From Ovis canadensis (Eukaryota; Chordata; Mammalia; Artiodactyla; Bovidae): a stretch of 64,000 nt of DNA. Within the stretch, counting starts at the first letter, position 1, and each line of letters opens with the position of its first letter. The stretch lies in contig NC_091255.1 in assembly GCF_042477335.2 (NCBI RefSeq), positions 49,020,501 to 49,084,500 of the forward strand, read 5' to 3'. Position numbers and translations under genes: made by a program. A model generated the notes under the pieces. The model made no database searches, was not told the DNA's origin, and saw only the letters and a program-made list of their open reading frames with translations. Positions 24,001 through 36,000 of the stretch are shown one piece after another.

Positions 24001-27000
24001 TTGAGGGGCTGCTAAGGAATGGTAAGCCTTTTCTGATAGGATAATACTTGAACACAGAAGAAACTGAGAGAAAGTGCACAGCAAACAGAGATACCAATAA
24101 GTCAGAGGCACTGAGGGAGTGTGCTTGGCCTGTTTGATTATAGGCAAAGAGGCCAGGTGTGTTTGAAGAAGAGATAGTATGAGATGGAATCAAGACATGG
24201 GGAGGGGAAGCATAGATCATATAGGGTCTGGCTTGCTTAAATAAAGCTCTAGTTTTTCTCTGAATGAAGAAGTTGTTCCAGTGGCTAAGAATCCACCTTC
24301 CAATGCAGGGGACATGGGTTTGATCCCTGGTCAGGGAACTAAGATCCCATATGCTGTGAGGCAGCTAATGAGCCCGTACACTCTAGAGTCCATGCACCAC
24401 AACTAAAGAGAAGCTCATGTGCTACAACGAAGATTCTGCATGTGACAACTAAGACCTGATACAGCCAAATAAATAAATATTTTTTTTTAAGTTGGAAGGC
24501 TTTGAACTCGAGTAACCTATTTGAAAAAATTAACCAACTGCCAACAGAAAGAAGGGTGGTAGACTAGTCTATATAACGAATGGGGCGACTAAGTATTTTT
24601 TCAGTTCAGAGTCCCCAGGACTTGCTGATGAACTGGATCCAAGTATAGAGAAAACAAGTCAAAGGTAACTCCAAATTTTTGGCCTGAGAATTAGGAGGAT
24701 GGTATTTCATTTACTGAGACAGGGACTAACAGTATAGTTTTGAGCTTATGTGTGAAATATTTATTAGACATCCAAGTAGTAAAACCTGAAAGGGACATGA
24801 AATTTAGAGGCCAGGGCTGGAACTGAGACTGGATGCATGAGACATCATCCCTGGATGGGAAGGCAGTATAGTTAGTGGAAAGAGATCAGATGAAGAAGCC
24901 CCAGGGCAGGCCATAATTTGGAGGTTGGGAAGATGAGAAGGACCTAGTGAAGAAGACTAATAAAGGGGAGAACCAACAGCCTAGTGTCCTGGAGGACAAA
25001 TAGAAAAAAAGAGGTTCAGGGATGGAATTGTTAATTATGCCCTATGCTGCTGAAAGAATGAATAAGATGACAGTTGAAAATTGACCAATCATAATGTACT
25101 TTCCACAGACTTGTAAAGGAAGTAGGATTTCCACTTGTGGTATTTAAGAATTAAATTCTAATCTTGACTCTGGCTCAAGTTTCTTAATCTTGGCACTACT
25201 GGGTCAAATAGTTCTGTGCTGTGCAAGTGCTGTCCTGTGCATTATAGAGCGTTCAGCAACACCCCTGGCCTCACTAGATGCCAGGAGCATGGCTCCCCTA
25301 GTCATGACAATCAAAGATGTCTCCAGACATTGCCATATGTGCCCTCAAGGATGAAATTTACTCTGGTTGATAACCACAGCTCTAGATGAAGAAAAGAGAA
25401 GAAAATAAAAAGAATCAAGAGTAAAACATTTATAGTTTGGCAAGGAAACATTTTAAGGGATATAAAGGCTAAGCTATCAAACAAATGGAATTTTGATTTT
25501 CTACTCATTGAAAAGAGTAGACTAATTAAAATTTAATGAGCTAGTTTAAAACAATTAAGAATGCAAACATTTGCATCAAAAATCTGTTTTCTGATTAACT
25601 GAATTTTTCTGTTTTTGGTCAACTAACTCATAATACTTCAAAACTGGAAATGGCAATTTACTAAAAATCGGAAGTATACCCACCTGAGCATTGTGAAGAT
25701 GTATCGAGGACTAGCAGAGTCCTTGCCACCATGTAACCTGGTACCAAACTGACCAATGGGCTGCAAAAGGTTCAGATTATTGCTGCCCACAAAGTTCTGA
25801 GCCAAATTGATAATGGTCATCATTAGTGACATCTGGGGGAAAAAAAGATTCATTAGTCTTATCCATAGCCTCTCAATAATAACATGTCTATTGTTATGAC
25901 TATATTTCACTCTAATCCGGTAAGGTTTTATGAAGTGTAGATGTTTATTGGCTTTTCCAAGATAAATACATGGCAGACGTAGTACCTAAACCTAAGACTT
26001 CTGGCTCCTAGTTCAGGGTGCTTGCCTTCCAGCAATTTCTATCAAACCCTGAAGGCACAGCTCCTCTATTAACCTCTGCAGAATGAAGTATTTCCTCCTT
26101 CGTGTTAAACAGTTTACTCCTTTCCATTCTAGCATGTTTCACTCTATTCTATAGTTGTGCGAGTGTACGTGCCCACGTGTGTAGCCCTCTGGCTTAACTG
26201 TGATTATATGTTAAAGGTAGAGAATATATATGATTTAATTTTGTATACTCTGTACATGGTAAGCATTAAACAAATATTTACTAGGTGAACACCTACAAAG
26301 TACCTACTATATTTTGATTTGCAGCAACAAGCAAGACAATCATCTCTTTAAAAATCTAGAAACTTACAGGCAATCTTATTCTTTAACAATGTTTTATATA
26401 ATAAATGCAAAAAAACAATTTCAAAATAAAAAACGAATAAATGTATGTTTGTATAAAGGCAATCAATTCAGACATATATGAAAAATTCGAAAACTGCCCT
26501 TTCCCATTCCCAGGGATAACCAAAGATAACAGTTTGGAGTATATTACTATTCTGCTCTTCTTTTCTTTTCCCTCACTTGATAATAGACCATGGATGTTCT
26601 TCAGTGTTAGTACCTATAGATATGTTGTTGTTGCTGAGTCATGTCTCTTTTGTGACCCCATGGAATCTAGCCTGCCAGGCTCCTCCTCTGTCCATGGGAT
26701 TTCCCAGGCAAGAATACTGGACTGGGTTGCCGTTTCCTTCTCCAGGGGATATTCCTGACCCAAGGATTGAACCTGTGTCTCCGGCATTAGCAGGCAGATT
26801 CTTTACCTCTGAGCCACCAGGGAAGCCCGACCTATCAGTTATATCACTGATTCCATGTACAGACGTCATAATTTATAATAATTTTCCAATTGATGGACAC
26901 TTTCCATGTCTAAATTTTGGCATAACAAAGTTATAGCAAACATTACTAAATATTAATATCTTTGAATGTAGATCCTTGCATTTCTTTTGATTATAGTAGC

Positions 27001-30000
27001 CTTGTGTTAGACATTCCCTTCTCCAGGGGATCTTCCCAAATCAGGGATCGAGTGTGGGTCTCTTGCATTGCAGACATATTCCTTACCCTCTGAACCACCA
27101 GGGAAGCCCATTATAGGAACATTATTTTCATAAACAGATTGTTAGGTTACAAAATAATTTTCCAGTTTGATATATTTCACCAAATTGTTCTCTATTATGG
27201 ATGTACCAGCTTATACTTTCATCAACTGTTTGGAGAATGACTTTGCAGGTATTTCTGCTATACTGCTTTCCAGAAACATTATAGATTATGTTTTTACCTC
27301 ACCATGATGATAAGAGGACATCTCAGCTACTGACCCAGCTAACTGGGCAACCTTCACCTCTCGCTTGTCATTCCGTTTGAAACATGTAAACAAAACCTTT
27401 CTCTGACCTGGTTTCAAACCTTCAAAATGAAAAAAGTGCAAATATTAATATCCTTAATTTAATCATTTCTAGGCATTGATTTCCATCTTATGGTAAAAAT
27501 AGAACTCACCATCCACCATAGATGGGATAGATCTTTCATTATCAGAATTTGAGAACAGGATAAGTTCCTTGTTTATGAAGTCATTGTATGTCAGATATGT
27601 GGTAGCTTGCCCATACAAATAATCCTGAGGACCAAAGAAAGTATTACATGATCTAGTTTAAGATAAGAAACATCACTGGTCTTAACAATGCTTAATGCAA
27701 AAATAAAACAAAGCATTATCATTTCTATGATAATTATTAAAGTCCTTCAAAAACAAAAGTATTTTATGTTTTAAAGACAAAAAGCAAATTTATTTGCTGC
27801 ACAATTAGGAAAAAAGTTTATTGACTTTGTAGTTTCTTTCAGGTCCAATACATTTATGCAGCAATTATTAAATAAGAATAAGGATATTTATAAGTAGTTA
27901 TCTATTAACTTTTTTACTGAAATATTTATTTAGTAGCCTTAATTTGCTATACTATCAATTCTAAAAGGTCAGTAAATAGTACATTTTGTGGGATATATTT
28001 AAAATTTTCTTACATCAGGAAGGCCTAGTAACTTTCGTTGTCTTCTATCTTCCATGAAATGAGTTAACCATTCCTTTCGATCATCTATCTGCTTTTTGCT
28101 AAAGGCCTACAAATTAGAAGATAAAAAAGATGTTACTGGCACAAACAGATAACAAAATACTTTTTCTAGAAAAAACTAACAAACCATAAAAACTCAGTTT
28201 CTAAAATATCTGATTCCTTTCTTTGGAATATGTGTACTGAAAATCATCTATTTTATAAAACATTTTATTATATGAAAAATTAAATGTTTCAGTTGACTAG
28301 TTAAAACCATTGATTTCTAAAAACAGTGTGTGTATGTGCTCAGTTGTGTCTGACTCTGCAACCCGATGGACTGTAGCCCACCAGGCTCCCTTGTCCATGG
28401 GAGTTTCCAGTCAACTATACTGGAGTGGGCTGCCATTTTCTCTAGGGGATCTTCCCGACCCAGGGATGGAACCCATGTCTTTTGCATCTCCTGCATTGGC
28501 AGGGAATTTTTTTTTACTACTGCGCCACCTGGGAAGCCCCCCTAAAACCAGAATATATTTGTGAAATACACTCAAACTCACCAGGCTGATTGCAGCATCA
28601 TCTTCGGGACCGGAATATTTGAATTGGATACGATGTCTTTTCATATCTGCAAAGTATTCTTTAGCTTCCTTTGATGTGCTGGTACCCAAACCTAGAAAAG
28701 CAAGAACACCAAGTTACTCCATACAAACCTGTACAATGGTATACAACAAAATGAGAAGTTCTATGTGAGTTTCAGTACAAACCTTTGTAATACTTGACTT
28801 TCCATTTTTTATGATTTGGTGTAGAACTCTTCCATTCTTCAAACTCAGGAAGGCTATAGAATGCCATTTCTTGCTTGTTTTTAGACACCTGAGGTAAAAA
28901 ACACATTGCTATGGCTTTCCACACTGCTGGGTTCCCTGCATACCATCACACATCACTGAGGTTATATGTGTATCCAGGGTTGAGGAATATAGAACCTTCA
29001 AATATCCATTATGGTATCTTAGAAATCAGTATACCTTTACAATAGGAGTGATAAATTCCTCCAGAAAACGATGTCGCAGAAGAGAGGGCCAGTTATGATG
29101 GATAAAATTAATCAGCAAGCCTTTGATATGGGAACCGTCTTGGTCCTAGAAATATATGGAAAGCCAAAACACAAAAGATTTGCTTAGAAACTAAAAAAAA
29201 TTGTGACTGACATACTGGCAATTTCTCAAATTTTTCTGTGGGGATTAAAGAAAAAAAAAAGCTATTCAAATTTTGACTCACTTAACCTGTATTATATAAT
29301 ATGCATAAAATAGAAACATATCTTAACTAGATGTGGACTAAAGATAAATAATATCCTTTCATGGCAGGAAAGCAATGCAACAATAAGACATTTAATTCTG
29401 ACCTGATCTGTCATAATCATTATCTTTCCATAACGTAGAGTCTTCAATGAATCTTCATCTTCATAGTTTTTCTTGTACTGAAGACCCACAATCTTGATTA
29501 TATTGTTAATTTCAGCATTTTCCATTATCTGAAATGGACATATAGACAAAAAAGTAAGATTTTGTTTACAAACTTTAAAGGAACAAAGAATTATAACAGT
29601 ATATGTTGCTTGGGTTTTTTGGAACTCTAGTATTTTTGAGTTATTAGAAGCAGCAGCAGCAGCAGCAGCCTATACTTTACTAAGTCAGAAAGATCTGATA
29701 AGATATGCTACATTATACCCAATTTTCTAAAATAACGACAAACTAAGATATATTTTAAAATATCTTATTTATATCTTATATCCTCCCAATAAGGGGATGA
29801 AATATAAGCTTTGATTCTGAAGATAGTTTTTATATACTCTACCTGTTTATGAGAAGCTTCTCGTACATTGAGTATTTTTCCTCTAAGAGGGAAAACCCCA
29901 TACTTGTCTCTCCCAACCACACCAAGGCCTGAAACAGCTAAAGTTTTAGCTGAGTCTCCCTCTGTCAGGATAAGTGTACACTCAGTAGAGTTTCGGCCTC

Positions 30001-33000
30001 CTAAAATAAATGAATATTAGCACATTTAGTTCAACCTCAAATATACTAACTCAGACATGTAATGAAACACAAATAACTTACCATTCATAACAAGTTGGTT
30101 TGAGAGTCAAATAGAGCTAAGTAATTGGACATATAGTTTAACTAAAATTTGTAAGTTAATAAAGTCTTAGTTTCCTAGACTAATCTTTCATGATAATTAT
30201 ACTGTTGCCAAACATTTGCTTGATCATATTACATTTAACGTATTTTGTGGGTAATGAGGTTTAGGACATGCCTCCAAAAAATGGCACCTTGGCACATTAT
30301 CTTAAGCTCAGGGAGTTTTGAGAAAAGAAAACCTTGGTAGAAGCAAGAATATCTCTCTGATCTCTCCCCTAAAGCAGGTCATAAGATCCTCATGCAAGAG
30401 GTGCTCGCCTTAAACCCGGAAGAAAAGAACATTTTAATCTAAGATTAAAGGTCACCAAGAAGAATCTGAATGAAAAGGCCATGCTAAGTTTCCCCAGGTT
30501 TACTATAATTAGCTAATAATCACTGTCTTATCATTATCTTACCAGAACTTTGCATTCTTCATCAAAGCTAGCATAAAATCACTTAGGTTTAAGCATTTTT
30601 TTGGGTTTTCACTTCCTTACAAATTTTCTGGTCACATGAAACTATGTTAAATAAATACACTTGCTTTTTTCCGTTAATGTCTATCATTTTATTTTTCAGA
30701 GATAGCCTTAAGAAGGTTGAGAAGACTTTTTCCTCTTCTACATTAGGTAATAGATTACTATATAAACATTCTTGTTTTATACACCAAAATAATAATTTCA
30801 AAATATTTTTAACAGTTAAAACTGGAAATGACCCAAGTGTTCAGTAACAGGGAACTGGTTGATTTTTAACAAAGTACAAACATTCTGTTGAATATTAAGT
30901 GTCAAGGGAAAAATATCCACAGTATGCTGTCAATGAATCAAATCAAATAAGTCTAAGATTTAAACTTTGGAAACATTAAATGTGTACCTGCATCATTGGC
31001 ATCATCAAGTTTGGGAATTCCTTTGATTCTGTTATGTTTTACAGCAGAACACTTCTTGTTTAACTGGATTTGGGCCTTAAATTTCACCCAATTTAGTATA
31101 CTTTCTACAATACCACAGCCAATTGCCTGAAAATGAGAAGATTCATGTTAGGGAAGAAGAGTTCTGTCAGAAATATGGAATACAAATGAACTCCCACAAA
31201 AATGGGCAGAATGTGGCACATTTTCCTGTCTCAGGTTATCACCACTGAGGGAGCTGGTTCCTTTGGGTTTTCATTCGATATTTACTGACTACATACTTAT
31301 ATGGTGCCAGGCACTGAGCTCCATGTGGCGATCTAGCGGTTAAAACAAATTAGCTAGTCCTTGTCCTAAAGGAGTCTGGTATACAACAAGGAAGACAGAA
31401 ATAAAATGAGCGATTACAGTGTGAAGAGATAAGTAGAAAGCATATCACGTATAATAATATATGGCCAGTGTCTTATGGGAACAAATTTTTAGGGAAATGA
31501 ACAGAAAGTAAAGGTTTTCCTAAAGAAATGACAGTTAAGACCTAAAGTAGTCAGCCAAGTGAAAAGCGTTTCAGGCAGGGTAATCCTTCTGTCTGAAACA
31601 TGAAAAAGCTCTAAAGAGGGAAAGAGTACTCTGTTTTTGAGAAATTTAAAGCCAGTAGGAGTGAGACTTAGGTAATGTGGGAAAAGTGGTACTGAGATAA
31701 GGTTAGAAATGGCAGGGTCTTGTAGGCTGAATTAAGGAATTTAGGTTTATGCAACCTAACAGTTGGTTGGGGCCTTTAACTAAACAGGACATACTTTTGT
31801 TTTTTGGGGGTGGGGAAGTTCCCTGAATGGCGATTAGTGAGTATGGAGAGAACTGATTCAGTTTTGGATGTGTCCGCTGAGAGCAACTTAAGGCATTCAA
31901 TGCTTGGTAAGTAGTTAGATGAGATAAATTCAGAAGTGATCTGAACTGGTGACATGTAATGGCCAAATAAATAGAGATGGCATATAGATGATAATTAAGG
32001 GCTTGGTAAGAGCTGGTAAGCGGTAAGGGTTGTTTTTTTAATTTCCTTTTCAGAGAGAGAAGACATGTGGGAGGAATTTTGGTTTCTGCAGAGCTGAGAA
32101 GGGCAATGGAAAATAAAGGAAGATGCTTCTATCTTTTATTTCCTTCCAAGTACTCACAGCTTTGATGAATTTTTCACTCAGCTGGCATGTTGATCCAAAG
32201 CTCTTGACTTGTAAAGTCATGTTCTCTTTTGTCTGGGAGTCGAAGGTTGGGTTTTCAATTAAGGCATTCACAAAAATCCACATGTGATTTTTTACCTGCA
32301 GTAAAAATTGACAGTAAATTACTAAACATTTACTCATGTTTTATTTATAGACTTTCGCTTCTTCCTTGACTTTCTCCAAAGAATAGTGTTAAAGGATCGT
32401 ACCTGATGTGCTTTTACTGCAACACCACCCTTGTTCTTTTTCTTCACAACATCAACAAGTTTAGTCACAATCTGATCAGCTACATAATCAACATGTCTGC
32501 CACCCTAATGAGGAAAAATACCAAACTGTAAATGCATTACCCTCAAAATTGTAATCATAATCAAACATTTAAAAAAAGCTAATTTAGTTCTCTGGGAGGG
32601 ATTGGGGGCAGGAGGAGAAGGGGACGACCGAGGATGAGATGGCTGGGTGGTATCACGGACTCGATGGACGTGAGTCTGAGTGAACTCCGGGAGATGGTGA
32701 TGAACAGGGAGGCCTGGCGTGCTGCGATCCACGGGGTCGCAAAGAGTTGGACACGACTGAGAGACTGAACTGAACTGATGTCAAGGTAGCCAAATATTCA
32801 AGTTCATTTTATATATTTAAAACAAGAACAGTTATATGAAATATGTAAAGATAAATCATGACTGATAATTCAAAAATAAAATTACCTTGGAAGTAGCAAT
32901 GCTGTTGACAAAGCTAATTTGCTGAAAGCCTTTTTCACTCATTGTTAAACATACTTCCCACCTGTGGTTTACTTGTTCATGGATAATTTTCAATGGATTG

Positions 33001-36000
33001 CCAGTTTCATCTACCTTGTCCTTCAGATACAGATCTACATAGCTACGGAATCCTTTCACCTAAAAAATAATAGCATTAATTTTTTTTTAAGTAAATGAAA
33101 AAGTAGGTTTTAATAAAGATGCTTCAAAACTTATGAAATGGTGTTCACTGATATGTATAAGAGGATGGTCACTAAAGGACACAAAAGGATTTACTTATAA
33201 GATTCTTTGAGAAAGACTTCAGTGAACTTAAGTAAGTTATGATTTTTTTAAAATGTGGCATTATGTTTTCTTTACAGGAACACATCTGAGAAGTGGTAAG
33301 AAAAACAAATGGGAGGAAAAAAAAAATCAACTTTGCTTTTGACGATGGTCACAAAGTACCTCATTGCCTACATCCAATAAAATACTTACTGGAAGCCTAT
33401 TTCCATTGAGATAGACCTTGACATCTTTAGTGGATCCAGCAATATCATATGCTCTTCTAACCATCAGTGCAACAATATCTTTGTCTAGGCTTTGCATTTT
33501 AAACTTAGACAAATCAGGGTGGAAGGTAATACATGTATAATCTTCTCCACTAAAGGGCTTGAGTTCCATCTCACCAGCTTTCCCCATGTTATCCATCCAT
33601 GTCTATGGAAATAAAGAATAGAGAGAAAAAAATTCAAGTTATCTCACAAACTAGAATTAAATAACACAAATTTACAAGTCCTAAAACAAACAAACAAACA
33701 AACACACACACACCCAACCAAACCAACCCCCACCCCTCAACTTCCCTAATATACATTTATGAGTAACTTTCTATGAGCTTCCCTAGTGGCTCAGAGGGTA
33801 AAGCGTCTGCCTGCAATGCAGGAGGCTGGGGTTTGATCCCTGGGTGGGGAAGATCCCCTCGAGAAGGATATGGCAACCCACTCCAGTACTCTTGCCTGGA
33901 AAATCCCATGGACGGAGAAGCTTGGTAGACTACAGTCTGTGGTGTCACAAAGAGTTGGACACGGCTGAGCGACTTCCCTTTCCCATGATTTAATAGATTA
34001 TAAATTAAGTTAATTAAGTGGCATTTAATTTAATGCCACTATAAATTGCTACAGCATAATTTATAATCAAGGCACAAGATACTCATTTACTTACCTGTTT
34101 GAACATTTTCTTGTATTCTCTACTTGCTGTTTCCACAGTAAATTTGGTACTGAATATGTTACACAGTTTGGCTCCATAGCCATTTCGACCACCTGGGCAA
34201 ATAAATGTAAAATATGATTTAATTGTTCTTATCGCATTTACAGCTTTATTTCTTAATCACTGGCAATGCTATTTAATTATGGAGATTTATTCCCATATTT
34301 TTAACCTTTAGGCCACAATCTTTGAAAAGATGTATTTTTTCAGCAACGTATGTGTTTTTTATTTTCCTCAGTACTCTACCTGTTACTTTCTTTTCTTCAT
34401 CATCATAGTTGCTAGAAGTTAGGAGCTGTCCAAAGATGAGAGCTGGGACATACATCTTCTCAACTTTGTGTTCGACAACAGGAATACCTTTTCCATTATT
34501 CCATATACTAATTAAATTGTTTTCCCTAAGAAAAGAAGATTGATTTTTTTTTTTGTAAAACAGATGTTAAGCTAGTGCTTAATTCTTTTCATATTTAAAT
34601 ACCATTGTCTCTAAAACACACATCTCAATTTCTTTATGACTCTTTATATATATACCTTCTGAAATTCAGCATACTTAGTTCCTAACAATTATGAAATAGG
34701 AGCCAAGAGGAAAAAAAAAATCAATCCTTTTCCAACACCTGGGCAGACACTGATAATACTGAAAAAATATGAAGCTTTAAAATGTTAGGATAAACAAAGG
34801 GAAATGAATTTTGCCCAATGGAAAGGACAAAATTTGGAAACAATATTATTACACCGCTTTTAAGAGGATCATCTGCACTGTCCCAGCTCCCTTAGCTTTC
34901 CCATCTGACAAAGTACACTGGCAAAACAAATATGAAAGAGCATCATCCATTGTAAACGTCCCTGCTCACCAACATAATGTTCAAAATTTATTTGGACTTA
35001 TATTTTAGTTCTAACGACACACACTATGGTTCTTATTACACGTAGCTTAAAACTAGCTTAATATTTTTTCAAAGACTATGGTATCAAGTCCTTAGGAGCA
35101 CTCAAGCACATCATTAACACATTTCCCAAAAAGAATCTAAAGTATAGTTTATGTTATAACTGATTAGGATACTAACAAAGGGAAGCAACACCCTGACTAC
35201 CCACAAAAGGACATTTATAAGCAGAAAAGTTAGATCAAATTATTCTTTATCACCATCTGCTGGCTTACTGTTTGAACAGCATCATGAGAAAAAGTTATAG
35301 CTATAGACTCTGGAATACTTAGAGAACTTATTGGAGATGTTTATTGAAATATTTAGAAATAAAATGTTATAATGTCTATAATTTATTTTGAAATGATTAA
35401 AAATATAGATGGTACCAATATGGCAAAGTGTTGATAACTGTTGGATCTAGATGGTAGCTATCTAGATTGCTCATTTTAGCACTCTACCTTTCTGCAGTTT
35501 TGCAAAATTCCATTAAAAAAATGCTCAACTTTACTATAAATCAAGTAAATGCAATTAATAGCAACAGGGTGCTACAAAAAACAAAAGACTAAGCAGGAGA
35601 CTTACGGGTCAATTGTGATTCTAATACAAGACATTTTTGGGTCCCTTTGTTTGTTGTCTGCAGCATTGACTGAAAGAAAAAACACATTTGTAAAAAGTTA
35701 AAGTATTTTAGAAAACACTCTTTACCTCTAAGATACAAAAAGAAAAAAAATCTCAGGCAGTGCAGGAGTAACATTGATGAGGTATTCATTTAGCAATTTT
35801 TATTCATAGGACTGTTTCTAAGAACTCAACTTCCTAGATTCCAGCAGACTGTCTAACCTTTGCCAACTGTTTTTTGGTAGGAATAATACTTCTCACATCT
35901 GACCAGCAGATCTTTGTATTAAGAATATACTTACCTAGAATCTCATCAAAGATTTTGTACAAACCAGGAACATAAGTGACTTCCCTATAGTTAATGCCAG

